DNA of 64,000 nucleotides from Malaciobacter molluscorum LMG 25693 (GTDB lineage: Bacteria > Campylobacterota > Campylobacteria > Campylobacterales > Arcobacteraceae). Under the pieces are notes generated by a model. The model was given only the letters and a program-made list of their open reading frames with translations, had not been told where the DNA came from and did no database searches. The stretch lies in the NCBI RefSeq assembly GCF_003544935.1, contig NZ_CP032098.1, forward strand, positions 2,046,001 through 2,110,000, in the 5' to 3' direction. Position numbers and translations under genes: made by a program. Shown here one piece after another: positions 37,835 to 47,655 of this stretch; within the stretch, counting starts at the first letter, position 1, and the number at the start of each line of letters is the position of its first letter.

Positions 37835-38834
37835 TGCATTTTCCTATTGTTATTTTATATGTTGGTTCTACTTTATTTACTAAATGTATTTTTCCATTAC
37901 ACAAAATAGATAATCTTTCTTTTAAATTTGTCAAACCTATTCCAAACTTATCACTTGAAATCTTTTTACCATCATTTTTAACTAATATTATTAAGCTATC
38001 ACTTTTTTTAACTTCAATATATATATTTAAAGATTCTTTATTTTTAGAAAATCCATGTTTTATTGCATTTTCTACTAATAGTTGTATTGAAAATTTTGGT
38101 ATTTTATAATCATACAAATCTTCATTTATATTAATATGTAAAATAATATTATCAGAAAATCTTACATTTTCTAAGTTTACATATCTTTTCAAATTATCAA
38201 TTTCATCTTTTAAACTATTTAAAGCTTTTTCATTCATACTTTGCCTTAAAAACCTTGAAAGCTCCATAAGATTATCTTCTGTTTTATTTATATCAATATG
38301 AACTAATTCAACTAATGAATTTAAACTATTAAATAAAAAATGAGGGTTTAGTTGTCTTTGAAGTGATTTTAATCTACTATCTAATAATAATCTTTCACTA
38401 TACTCTTTTTTATTATTCATCTTTACAAACTGATATAATAAAGCAGCAACAAAATACGTTAGAAAGCCTAAAAACAAAGCAAATATCATGTAATTATTTT
38501 CAAACTTTTCTATTTGATTTATTCTAAATATCTTACAAAAATAATAAGTAAGTATTGTTCCTAAAAATCCAGATAAATAGGAAAATAATATAGCAAGAAT
38601 CAACCAATATTTCTTTGATAATTTTGGCAAAATAAAATTATTTAAATAAGTAATAAAAAACATTGAAAATACAAAAATATCAAATCCCAATAATAAACCA
38701 AAAAATATTGCATTTAATAAATTTTCACCAATTAAATAATAACTATATATTGATAATAAAGTTGAAAATAACAAAGCAATAATAAAAATAAAAAACCAAT
38801 CTCTTAATCTAATTTGTAACTCTAAATGTCGCAT
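37812..38834 (-). CDS. LytS-like membrane sensor histidine kinase (His_kinase family)
   Basis: A 340-residue kinase with about four membrane helices in the first 150 residues and no separate sensor domain. The phosphoacceptor His is in LKSLQRQLNPHFLFNSLNSL (PF06580 type), and the ATPase motifs are QLLVENAIKHGF and GIGLTNLKERL. The start at 38834 follows AAAGG by 5 nt and lies 13 nt inside the upstream oxidoreductase gene. It pairs with the LytTR regulator downstream. Signal unknown; the overlap with a carotenoid-type oxidoreductase may be a hint. Confidence 0.9.
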   Translation of the reverse strand: MRHLELQIRLRDWFFIFIIALLFSTLLSIYSYYLIGENLLNAIFFGLLLGFDIFVFSMFFITYLNNFILPKLSKKYWLILAILFSYLSGFLGTILTYYFCKIFRINQIEKFENNYMIFALFLGFLTYFVAALLYQFVKMNNKKEYSERLLLDSRLKSLQRQLNPHFLFNSLNSLVELVHIDINKTEDNLMELSRFLRQSMNEKALNSLKDEIDNLKRYVNLENVRFSDNIILHININEDLYDYKIPKFSIQLLVENAIKHGFSKNKESLNIYIEVKKSDSLIILVKNDGKKISSDKFGIGLTNLKERLSILCNGKIHLVNKVEPTYKITIGKCNENINNG

Positions 38835-40225
38835 ATTAACCTTTGTAAATTTCGTACACCCATCATAACTCCAGGCCAACCTTGAGCTGCAAATGTAGTA
38901 TCCCCTACATTATATAAACCTTTTATTACAGTATCATTTGAAGGAATTTTAAATACATAATTATTATATTTTACTGCTATTCCTCCTAAACTTGTTCTAT
39001 TTATAAATCTTTTAAAAGTAAAAGGAGTAGCTGCAAAACATTTTAGAATTTCTTCTTCTTTAATATTTAAATATAAACATACAATATTTTTTATTATATC
39101 CATTAACTCTTGTTTTTTCTCTTTTTTATTTTCATACCAATATTGATTTAAAGTATGTGTAGAAATTGTAATACTTCCTGCCATTTTTTCATCATCACTT
39201 GCACCAATAGATACAAAAAGTGAATTTGATATTGTATTTTTTAACTTTTTATCTAATATAATTTGATAGTGATGGTCTAATTTTTGTTTTGTATCAATTT
39301 TCATATAAACCATAAAAGCAGAAATTCCTAAATCAAGTTTTTTATAAGAGTTTATATAATCCAAAATCTCTTTATCATCAAATAAAGAAGCACTTTCAAA
39401 TAGACTTGAATTTAATACAAGATTTTTTGTTTGAAGTGTTGATTTATTTGAATGAATAATAAAATCATTTTGCTTTCTTTCTATTTTTTCTATGAATTCT
39501 GATTTTCTTACATCATCAAGTTTCTCTTCAATTGATTCAAAAATAGAACCCATCCCATTATATATATAATAATTATCGACAAATTGATAACCTAAAGCTA
39601 AAGCACAAGTTAAAAAATTAACCTCAGGTGTTTTTGCTTGAGCAACTATTAAAACTTGATTATCTATATAATTTAAATACTCATCTGAAATATTTCCAAA
39701 ATAATTTTTCAAAAATTTATCAGCTTTTTCAAATATAAATGGATAAAAAGATCCTAACAATGTTTTAAAAGAGTAAAGTGATTTTAATTTTGCAAAAATA
39801 TTTTTATTTGAATAATAGTAATCATTAATTTCAAAAAATCTTTTATTTATTTTCATAATTAAAGTATAAAACTCAATATTTTTAGGATGATAAAAAGCAC
39901 TATTTATCTCTTCAATAAAAGCAGAGAAATCTCTTAATCTTTTTATCTTTTTATCATTATATAAAACAGTCAAAGATGAATCTAAAAGTTTCTTTTTAAA
40001 ATCTACTTTATGCTCGCTTAAAAAATCATACATAAATTTGCCTTCTTCATAGCCAGCAAATGTTGTAGCTCCTGTATTATAAAAAAATTTACCTCTTTTA
40101 AAAGTAGAAGAACATCCTCCTAAATAAGGTTCTTTTTCAAATAAAGTTGTTTTATATTTTTTATTTAAAAAAAGTGCACTAGTAGATCCTCCTATTCCAC
40201 TTCCAATTACTACATAATCATTCAT
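38822..40225 (-). CDS. FAD-dependent oxidoreductase, phytoene desaturase (CrtI)-like
   Basis: A 467-residue flavoprotein. The N-terminal dinucleotide-binding motif is VVIGSGIGGSTSALFL, followed by LFEKEPYLGGCSSTFKRGKF; the C-terminal FAD-binding end is KGLYNVGDTTFAAQGWPGVM. This is the CrtI/CrtISO/retinol-saturase superfamily. No other carotenoid genes are present, so the substrate is uncertain. It is the first gene of an overlapping run with the LytS/LytR pair. Confidence 0.85.
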   Translation of the reverse strand: MNDYVVIGSGIGGSTSALFLNKKYKTTLFEKEPYLGGCSSTFKRGKFFYNTGATTFAGYEEGKFMYDFLSEHKVDFKKKLLDSSLTVLYNDKKIKRLRDFSAFIEEINSAFYHPKNIEFYTLIMKINKRFFEINDYYYSNKNIFAKLKSLYSFKTLLGSFYPFIFEKADKFLKNYFGNISDEYLNYIDNQVLIVAQAKTPEVNFLTCALALGYQFVDNYYIYNGMGSIFESIEEKLDDVRKSEFIEKIERKQNDFIIHSNKSTLQTKNLVLNSSLFESASLFDDKEILDYINSYKKLDLGISAFMVYMKIDTKQKLDHHYQIILDKKLKNTISNSLFVSIGASDDEKMAGSITISTHTLNQYWYENKKEKKQELMDIIKNIVCLYLNIKEEEILKCFAATPFTFKRFINRTSLGGIAVKYNNYVFKIPSNDTVIKGLYNVGDTTFAAQGWPGVMMGVRNLQRLICDI

Positions 40226-40348
40226 AATATTACTCCAATTATAAATATAATTAATTTTAGGGTAATAATTTGATTTATTGTAGATTGAATTTGTTAGTTG
40301 GTAGGATTTGAAATATTAACGCATATGCCCTAATTAAACTATATAAGT

Positions 40349-42082
40349 TTAAGAAGAGCAACTCATATGTGATACTCCACCCATATTAAAATATTTTGCT
40401 GGTTTTAATTTATAATATTTTTTTTCAATATCAATAGATTGTTCTTCATAAGGGTTGTTCATAATCTCTTGTAATTGTTTTATTAAAGAATAATCACCCT
40501 CTTTTGCCTTTTCGTATGCAGAAACTAAAATCCATTCTCTTAATATATATTTGGGATTCGTTTGCTTCATTTTAGTTGAAAGCTTTTCATAAAAAGTTGA
40601 TGACATTTCATCCACATTAAGTATATTATTTTTAATAATTTCTAAATTCCACTTTTCTAGCCAATCTGACCATGCCTTTAAAAGTTCATTATTTGTCGAA
40701 ATATCTTTATAAAAACTCTTTTTTAGGGATTCTATAGTTTTTGGTATTTGAGATAACTGCCTAAAAAAGATCGTATAATCAACTACTGTTTTTAACAAAA
40801 GAGTTTGTAATTCATTAAATAATAAGAAATTAAATTTCTTTAATCCAAGTTTTTTTGCCCACATTTTTTGTAACTCTTTTTTCATCAGAATAGGAAAATT
40901 ATTTTTAATTTCTTCTAATTTTTTTAAAGACTCTTCATTATCTAAAAGTAATTGTTCTAATGATTTACAAAACATATTAAAATTTTTTTGTGCTGCAACT
41001 GGTTGATTAAAAAAAGCAAAATGTTGTCCACCACCTGTCCAAGACTGATAGTTTGGATCAAAAACCTCACAAAAACCAAAAGGACCATAATCTAAAGTAA
41101 AGCCACCAACAGCACAATTATCGCTATTGAAATTCCCTTGGCAATATCCAACACGAATCCAGTTAGCTATTAATTTTGTAAGTTTAATACTAAATTCTTT
41201 AGCTAAAAGTAAAACCTTATTTTCGAAATTAAGATTTTTATCTATATATTCATTGTATTCTCGTTCAATTAGATGTAAAACAATCTGTTTTAACTCTTCT
41301 ATTGCATTTGGATATTCATTTTTACGAGCACGACGAGCAAAAAGTTCTAATTGTCCAATTCTTATAAAAGAAGGAGCAACTCTTGTAGAGATTGCAACTT
41401 GTTCAGATACCATAACATCAGGATTCCAAGAATTGGAATTTTTTTCATACCAAGGCCTTGTAACATTTTGCGTTTTTGAAGTAATCAAACTTAAAGAACG
41501 AGATGTTGGTACACCTAAAGCATACATATGCTCTTGCGCTAAAAACTCCCTCACACTTGAACGTAAAATTGCTCTCCCATCTGCACCTCTACAATAAGGT
41601 GTTTTACCAGCACCTTTGAGTTGCATTTCCCATCTTTTAGAGTTTGTTACTACTTCAAGTATTGAAATAGCTCTTCCATCTCCATATGCATTTCCTGTTT
41701 GGAAAGGACATTGTTCATAATATTCTGTACCATAAATAGAAAGTGCATATCCAGTAGCCCATCCAAAATTACTCATACTTTTAGGAACTCTTGATAAATC
41801 ACCTGAAAATAGACTTATAAATTCATCTGTTTTAGCCAAATCATTACTAATGCCTAATTCATTAAATAATATTTTACTATGTGAAATATATTCTGGATTT
41901 TCAATAGGTGTTGGCTTCACTGGTACAAAATGACCTGAAAAAACTTCTCTTGGATAATAATCTTCTCCATTTGATTTAGCATCCAAATCTTCATTAAGCG
42001 TATTAATAAATGAATAGTCTGTGAATTTTGCTAAATCATCCAGTGTTTTTATAACTGTTGTTTTATTTTTTTCTAAGCTCAT
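40349..42082 (-). CDS. selO: SelO/YdiU-family protein adenylyltransferase
   Basis: A 577-residue pseudokinase of the SelO family, which transfers AMP to protein hydroxyl groups. Signatures: [87 protein letters not shown] and [20 protein letters not shown]. The protein ends HMSCSS, with Cys third from the end where human SELENOO has selenocysteine, so the redox position is kept as cysteine. Monocistronic, with AGAGGTAA before the ATG. Confidence 0.95.
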   Translation of the reverse strand: MSLEKNKTTVIKTLDDLAKFTDYSFINTLNEDLDAKSNGEDYYPREVFSGHFVPVKPTPIENPEYISHSKILFNELGISNDLAKTDEFISLFSGDLSRVPKSMSNFGWATGYALSIYGTEYYEQCPFQTGNAYGDGRAISILEVVTNSKRWEMQLKGAGKTPYCRGADGRAILRSSVREFLAQEHMYALGVPTSRSLSLITSKTQNVTRPWYEKNSNSWNPDVMVSEQVAISTRVAPSFIRIGQLELFARRARKNEYPNAIEELKQIVLHLIEREYNEYIDKNLNFENKVLLLAKEFSIKLTKLIANWIRVGYCQGNFNSDNCAVGGFTLDYGPFGFCEVFDPNYQSWTGGGQHFAFFNQPVAAQKNFNMFCKSLEQLLLDNEESLKKLEEIKNNFPILMKKELQKMWAKKLGLKKFNFLLFNELQTLLLKTVVDYTIFFRQLSQIPKTIESLKKSFYKDISTNNELLKAWSDWLEKWNLEIIKNNILNVDEMSSTFYEKLSTKMKQTNPKYILREWILVSAYEKAKEGDYSLIKQLQEIMNNPYEEQSIDIEKKYYKLKPAKYFNMGGVSHMSCSS

Positions 42083-42202
42083 AATATTACCTCTTTTAGA
42101 AAAGTTTCAAAAGAGTATACTAAATCTTTTTTGTATTTATTTCTAAATTATCTATTAGAATAATAACTTAAAAATTTTCAAAGAATTTGTAGAATATATT
42201 TT

Positions 42203-43978
42203 TTAAAAAATATAATTTAACATAAAAGCTACTTTTTCATTATCTTGCGATTTTACTCTTGTATTTGTATAAGAAAAATCAACTCTTACATTTTTTGTTA
42301 ACTTCAAAGATTGGGTTATTTTAAACTCATTTAAAATGTTATTTTCTCTATAAGTATTATAATAAGTATTATTTTCTATTGTAGATTTCATTTTAAATAT
42401 TTCATAAATAATTAATCCTACTTCATTTTTTCCATATAAAAAGATATTATTTTTGCCATATCCACTTCCTATTCCTAAAAGATTAAAAGCAAATATATCT
42501 TCAGTCATCTGAAAAGTAATACCTTTTGAATATGATAAATTATACATATGTTTTTTTTCTAAATTTTTATCTAAAAGCGGCTTGTAATTTAATTCAAGTT
42601 CTTTTGATAACTTCTTTGAATAATTATCCCAAGGTATTAATGATTTCATTTTATAAAGATTTAGTTCTTCAACTTTTATTTTGTCATTCAGTTTTAATTT
42701 TATTTGAGCTATTTTTAAACTACTTTCTATTAAGTATTGTCTATTATCATCATAAAGTGTATGTGAAGCAGGTAAAAAAGATATAAAAGTATCTTTATCT
42801 TCATAATTTAAAGTAAATTGAGAATCATTTTGTGTTTTAAGAGGATTTTTGTACGAACTAATATCTACTTTTATATCTCTATTATTTGAAATTTCTTTGT
42901 AGATTTTTATGAAATCATCAATATTCTTTTTATTTTTTGAATAATTATACTCTAAATATGATAATGTAAATAATTCATATAATTTCTCATTATTACTATT
43001 TTTTATAAGATTTTTTGTTTTAAATATTTTTTTTTCATCTATAGATTTAATAATTTTTTTTGCGTACTCTTGATCAACCATTTTAAAAAACATTTTAAAA
43101 TTCCAAAGCTTTGAAGGAAAAAGTTCACTGCTTTCTATTAATTTATTTTTATATGCATATTTAATAACATCCTTAGGTGTTAACCATAAATTGAATTCTT
43201 CTTTATAATTTTTTTTTGAAGAAAGTTTTAGAATATCATTTACTATTGTTGCACAGTTATATCCAGTAAAATAATATTTAATATCAACATTCCTTAATTC
43301 CCAAAAATGATAACTTATTAATTGAACTTCTGATTTAGATAATTTTAATTTATATTCCCAAATATTTCTATCTTCATTTACTACATAATTATAAATTTGT
43401 TTATTGTATGGTTTTAATACAAAAAAACCATCCATTCCTATTAGTGTACTTTCTATTGCGAGATAAAGAAGATTAAATGTATCAATAACAGTATAGAAAG
43501 ATACAGCATTATGAACAGGATTACCCTTAGAATTTACTCCATTCAGTTTAAAAAATACATGCCCCATCATACTGGAAGGATTCGTTACATTTTCAGAAAC
43601 AAAAACTAAAGATATATTATTAGTTCCAGTATTATCTATATATTTTTTAAACTGACTACATCTATTTAGATTAAATTTTTCAATATTTAATTTTTTATAT
43701 TCTGATAAAAATGTATATCTTGCAGGATATTTACAAATATTTATTTTATCTTCTTTAAAAGCCTCAAGAGTTTTTATAAGCTCATTTTTAGTGCTAAAAT
43801 CATTATAAGATAATAAAAAAGTAGGACTATTTATTAAAGGATTAGAATTTACATCAAGATGAAGTAAACTTTTCCAAGTTTTATCATTTGATATATTTGT
43901 AATATTCGCATTTAAAAAAAGAGGTGCAATAATTAAAAAAGGAAAAATTCCTTTTTTAATTAAAGATGAAATATTCAT
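42203..43978 (-). CDS. exported DUF4105 protein with probable C-terminal beta-barrel
   Basis: A 591-residue envelope protein with an N-terminal signal (to about residue 24). The middle is a DUF4105 (NlpC/P60-like) domain: SLVFVSENVTNPSSMMGHVF with its conserved Ser/His, and YYFTGYNCATIVNDILKLS with the likely catalytic Cys. The last third is rich in alternating strands (FSYTNTRVKSQ, KVAFMLNYIF) and ends in Phe, as outer-membrane barrels do. The ATG overlaps the stop of the decayed lipoprotein gene upstream (TAATG). Function of DUF4105 proteins is not established to my knowledge. Confidence 0.83.
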   Translation of the reverse strand: MNISSLIKKGIFPFLIIAPLFLNANITNISNDKTWKSLLHLDVNSNPLINSPTFLLSYNDFSTKNELIKTLEAFKEDKINICKYPARYTFLSEYKKLNIEKFNLNRCSQFKKYIDNTGTNNISLVFVSENVTNPSSMMGHVFFKLNGVNSKGNPVHNAVSFYTVIDTFNLLYLAIESTLIGMDGFFVLKPYNKQIYNYVVNEDRNIWEYKLKLSKSEVQLISYHFWELRNVDIKYYFTGYNCATIVNDILKLSSKKNYKEEFNLWLTPKDVIKYAYKNKLIESSELFPSKLWNFKMFFKMVDQEYAKKIIKSIDEKKIFKTKNLIKNSNNEKLYELFTLSYLEYNYSKNKKNIDDFIKIYKEISNNRDIKVDISSYKNPLKTQNDSQFTLNYEDKDTFISFLPASHTLYDDNRQYLIESSLKIAQIKLKLNDKIKVEELNLYKMKSLIPWDNYSKKLSKELELNYKPLLDKNLEKKHMYNLSYSKGITFQMTEDIFAFNLLGIGSGYGKNNIFLYGKNEVGLIIYEIFKMKSTIENNTYYNTYRENNILNEFKITQSLKLTKNVRVDFSYTNTRVKSQDNEKVAFMLNYIF

Positions 43979-44423
43979 TAATCTTTACACTCTAATGTTA
44001 CATTTTTATCATATTCCCACATAGAACCTGTCGCGGCATCAACTGTTGTACTAATTAAACTAGTAGCTACAACATCACCCCAAAACCATGGATTTAATTT
44101 CTTTTCAATTCTTCTTTCTTTACAATTTTTATTTTTAGGTTTTAATAATATATCATTACTATCTCTATTTATATTAATACTAGAAGGAATAGTTATATTT
44201 GCATGAATAAGTTTTGGCTCTTTTTCTTTTTTCTTATCAGTATCATTTGAATTACTTGAATTATTCTTCTTAATTGGCTCTACTTTATATATATCTATAA
44301 TTGTCTCTTTTGAGATTTTATGTTAATAGGTTGATTAGAACCTCCGCCAAATAATGTAGCACAGCCTGTTAAAACTAAACTGCAAGATACTCCAATAGTT
44401 AAACTAAAAATTTGTTTTTTTAT
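43978..44423 (-). pseudogene. decayed lipoprotein gene (no standard start, 1-nt frameshift)
   Basis: Read on the minus strand, AAGGGA is followed 7 nt later by ATA, then a perfect lipoprotein signal (KKQIFSLTIG...SLVLTGCATL), so the ATG seems to have become ATA; no ATG, GTG or TTG is available upstream in frame. The frame runs ...NQPINIKSQKRQL and stops. Adding one A in the AAAA run at 44308-44311 restores a frame continuing KETIIDIYKVEPIKKNN, then EKKLNPWFWGDVVATSLIS and TTVDAATGSMWEYDKN to a TAA that overlaps the DUF4105 start. Two separate lesions argue against a single sequencing error. The intact product would have been a lipoprotein of about 147 residues. Confidence 0.72.
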
Positions 44424-44555
44424 TGATTTGTCCCTTATGTGTTTTTTTATTTTCCAGTTGAAAATGAAAATAGAATATAGCAGTTTTTAACTTATAAAAA
44501 GAACTTTTTTCTTATTATTAGATTAAAAATAAATAATAATTTAAAAAATAAGGAT

Positions 44556-44592
44556 CATATTTGTAAAATATGTCTTCAGGATTCCTCCTGAA
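44556..44592. other. two adjacent perfect hairpins in a non-coding gap
   Basis: CATATTT/AAATATG (44556-44572, 3-nt loop) and TTCAGGA/TCCTGAA (44575-44592, 4-nt loop) lie side by side in the gap between the small acidic gene (44620) and the broken lipoprotein gene. On the minus strand they lie 28-64 nt after the acidic gene stop and are followed by TTATTTTTTAAA, so they may form a weak terminator. The rest of 44424-44619 is featureless. Confidence 0.4.
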
Positions 44593-44619
44593 AACTAAAG
44601 TGTTAAGTGTAAAACAAGA

Positions 44620-44841
44620 CTAGTATCTATCATCATCCTCATCATCATAATCAAACTCATTATAGTCATCATAATCAACTGTGAATATTTTTGGATAGCC
44701 TAATTTTTGAAGTTCGATATCAATATTTTCTTCAGAAAGTCTATTTTTTACTCTTTCCATTATTGTCTCAATATCTTCTTCTTTTACGTTATTTGCTCTT
44801 AACTCATAAATTACTGATAATTGCACTACTGTTTTCCTCAT
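44620..44841 (-). CDS. small acidic-tailed hypothetical protein
   Basis: A 73-residue protein: a basic/helical N-terminal half (EEDIETIMERVKNRLSEENI) and a strikingly acidic tail, DYDDYNEFDYDDEDDDRY. The ATG at 44841 has no good ribosome site; a GTG at 44826 preceded by AGGAAA is a fair alternative start. Such tails occur in DNA mimics and in charge-based partners of nucleic-acid-binding proteins, but nothing here proves that. It stands about 180 bp upstream of the era gene's end, in the same direction but not obviously in that operon. Confidence 0.6.
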   Translation of the reverse strand: MRKTVVQLSVIYELRANNVKEEDIETIMERVKNRLSEENIDIELQKLGYPKIFTVDYDDYNEFDYDDEDDDRY

Positions 44842-45019
44842 AAATACAATCACATGACGCTTTACAAATGTAAAACAACGTTTCTAAATAATTTTAGATA
44901 CACAAAACTAATAAACACTTAATTATAAAATATTTTTTATTTAAATTAGTCATAAATTGAAGTTTTTTTTATAAAATTAGAGTTTTTTTTGTAAGAAGAG
45001 ATATTCTTCCTACGAAAAA

Positions 45020-45904
45020 TTATAAAGTTACATCGTAACCTAATTCTTTTAAGCCTTTTTTATCCTTAGTCCAGCCTTTTTTTACTGATACAAAAAGTTC
45101 AAGGAAGCACTTTCTTCCTGTAAGTTTTTCGATTTTTATTCTTGCATCTTTTCCTATTCTTTTTATAGCTGTTGCACCTTTTCCAATAATCATACCTTTT
45201 TGGGTACTTTTTTGTACAACTATTGTAGCTTTTACTACATCTAAATCTTCTTTTTCTTGTACTCTTTCAATTATTACATCAGTTTCATATGGAATTTCAT
45301 CAGAAATATTTTCAAATATTGATTCTCTAATAAACTCTTTAAATATATCTCTCATATGCTCTGTAGTCATAATTTCAGGATCAAATAAATAAGGATGTTC
45401 AGGAAGATGTCTAACTACATCATCAAGAATATCTGCGTGTGTTGTAGCTTTTTTTATGGAAACAGGTATAATTGATTCATATTTATCACTAAATTGCTCA
45501 TACTCTTTCATTTTTTCTAAAACTTCTTTATTTGATACATTATCTATTTTTGTTAATAAAAGAATATGTTTTACATTTTTTTTATTTTTTTCTAAAAAGC
45601 TTTCATAATGTGTAACTTTATCTGTAACTGGTGCTAGAAATAAAATCAAGTCACAATCACCCATTGCTTTAAGTGCTTCATCTAACATAAATTGATTTAA
45701 TAACTTTTCTGTTTCATGAAGTCCTGGTGTATCTACAAATATAATTTGATCATCTTCATGCATTACAATTATATTTGCTCTTTTTCTTGTAGCATTTGCT
45801 TTATGAGAAACCATAGTTAGTTTTTCACCTACAAGCCAATTTAAAAGTGAGCTTTTACCTGCATTAGGTCTTCCGACTACAGATACATAACCACATTTTG
45901 TCAT
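45020..45904 (-). CDS. era: GTPase Era
   Basis: Era binds the 3' end of 16S rRNA and is needed for 30S maturation. 294 residues. G1 is GRPNAGKSSLLN, G3 is DTPGLHE, G4 is LLTKIDNV; the C-terminal KH domain contains GMIIGKGATAIKRIGKDAR. It follows comM/yifB in the same direction after about 80 bp. Confidence 0.98.
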   Translation of the reverse strand: MTKCGYVSVVGRPNAGKSSLLNWLVGEKLTMVSHKANATRKRANIIVMHEDDQIIFVDTPGLHETEKLLNQFMLDEALKAMGDCDLILFLAPVTDKVTHYESFLEKNKKNVKHILLLTKIDNVSNKEVLEKMKEYEQFSDKYESIIPVSIKKATTHADILDDVVRHLPEHPYLFDPEIMTTEHMRDIFKEFIRESIFENISDEIPYETDVIIERVQEKEDLDVVKATIVVQKSTQKGMIIGKGATAIKRIGKDARIKIEKLTGRKCFLELFVSVKKGWTKDKKGLKELGYDVTL

Positions 45905-45986
45905 TTATTCTCCTCAAGCATTATTCGCTTTTTATTTAACTTATATAATAACATTTTTGTGATTACAAAGTAGTAAACTTCAATTT

Positions 45987-47498
45987 TTATCTTTTTCTAT
46001 AACTTAAAGATTGCATCAAATCTTGTTTTGTTATATTTTCATTTGCATTTAAATCTGCAATAGTTCTTGCAACTTTTAGAACTTTATTTATACTTCTAAA
46101 AGAAAGGTTGAAATTTGATATGGCTTTTTGCAAAATTATCTCACTTTCACCATCAAGTTTACAAAATTTATTTATTTGTTTATCTGATAGTTTTCCATTT
46201 AAATTAGTCTGTTTTCTTTTTTTTTGTAAAATGAAAGCATCAATAACTTTTTTATGTAATTGTTTTGAACTATATTTTGTTTTATCATTTATAGAAGGTT
46301 CTTGCATTGTCACATATAAATCAATTCTATCAAGTAAAGGTTCGGATAACCTATTTTTATATCTTTGTACTTCCAATTCACTGCATCTACACTCTTTTAC
46401 CTTTGAAAGTAAATTTCCACAAGGACATGGATTCATTGCAGCAATAAATAAGAATTTTGTGTCATAAATCACTTTAGAATTAACTCTACTTATTAAGACT
46501 TTATAATCTTCTAGTGGTTCTCTTAATGCCTCTAAAGAGCTCTTTGAAAAGTGTGGAAATTCATCAAAAAATAAAACTCCTGCATTTGATAATGCAACTT
46601 CACCAATCCTTGCACTATTTCCACTACCTCCTCCAAAAAGTGACGATTTTGTAGAACTATGATGTGGGTTCCGAAATACTCTTAAAGGCGAAAAATCAAT
46701 ATCTTTATAATCTATTGCTTGTAGTTTTGCTTTTTCTAAGATCTCTTCTAAACTCATAGGAGGAAGAATATATCTAAGTCTTTTACTTATCATACTTTTC
46801 CCACATCCAGCACTTCCTTCAAATAATATATTATGATTTCCTGCGGCAGCTATTAAAGCTGCATTTATCGCAAAATCTTGTCCTTTAACTTCACTAAAAT
46901 CTACTTCATATTTATTTAAATAATAGTATATTGAATCATCTATTTTCACACTTTCATAATCAAAAGACTCATTTTGATATAAATATTTTTCTTTAGAATT
47001 AAATTTAAAAAAATCAATAGCTTGAGATAATGTATCTAAACTATATATATTAATATTGGGAATTTTTGATATTTTTTTTGCACTAGCTGAACAAACAATT
47101 ACATTTTTTAATAAATTCTGCTTAGCTAAAGATAGAACCAAGGGAAATATACTACTACAATCTTTTATTTTACCATCTAAACTCAATTCACCAAATACAT
47201 AAAAACCTTCAAAATTTACTTTTGTTTCATATAGTGCTATAAGCAAAGCTATTGCTAAATCAAAATGAGTTCCACTCTTTTGTATTTCTGAGGGAGAAAG
47301 GTTGATAGTGATCTTTTTTGCAGGGAATTTAAAATCATTTGTTAAAAGTGCAGACTTTACTCTATCTTTAGATTCTTGAATAATATTTGAAGCTAATCCA
47401 ACAATAGTAAAAGATGGTAATCCATTTGTAAAAGTTACTTCAACATCGACACTTTTAGTTTCTATAGTTTGTAAGGTTGCTGATTTAATAATTTTCAT
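45987..47498 (-). CDS. comM: YifB/ComM-family Mg chelatase-like AAA ATPase
   Basis: A 503-residue AAA+ ATPase. The N-terminal Lon-like (ChlI) domain starts IKSATLQTIETKSVDVEVTF with GLPSFTIVGLA; the AAA module has Walker A FEGSAGCGKSMISKRLR and Walker B GVLFFDEFPHF; a conserved AAMNPCPCGNL cysteine motif and C-terminal helical domain follow. ComM in other bacteria is a hexameric branch-migration helicase in natural transformation. The window also has a CtsE/CtsF-like pair, so competence is plausible. It converges on nothing; a divergent chemoreceptor gene starts 157 bp to the right. Confidence 0.93.
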   Translation of the reverse strand: MKIIKSATLQTIETKSVDVEVTFTNGLPSFTIVGLASNIIQESKDRVKSALLTNDFKFPAKKITINLSPSEIQKSGTHFDLAIALLIALYETKVNFEGFYVFGELSLDGKIKDCSSIFPLVLSLAKQNLLKNVIVCSASAKKISKIPNINIYSLDTLSQAIDFFKFNSKEKYLYQNESFDYESVKIDDSIYYYLNKYEVDFSEVKGQDFAINAALIAAAGNHNILFEGSAGCGKSMISKRLRYILPPMSLEEILEKAKLQAIDYKDIDFSPLRVFRNPHHSSTKSSLFGGGSGNSARIGEVALSNAGVLFFDEFPHFSKSSLEALREPLEDYKVLISRVNSKVIYDTKFLFIAAMNPCPCGNLLSKVKECRCSELEVQRYKNRLSEPLLDRIDLYVTMQEPSINDKTKYSSKQLHKKVIDAFILQKKRKQTNLNGKLSDKQINKFCKLDGESEIILQKAISNFNLSFRSINKVLKVARTIADLNANENITKQDLMQSLSYRKR

Positions 47499-47655
47499 AT
47501 TTTACCTATAATTTAAATAATTTATACTATTATAATTATAATTAAATTAAAATTATCTCAATAGTTATTATATTAAATGTACATTAAAGCAAAATAATAC
47601 TATCTTGTGATTATTTTTAATTATTATATGGAATATTAAAAAATAGGAATGAAAA

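Noticed and set aside
44991-45013. Imperfect hairpin GTAAGAAG/CTTCCTAC just downstream of era
   Set aside because: No T-run follows it on the minus strand; it is followed by A-rich sequence, so it is not a convincing terminator.
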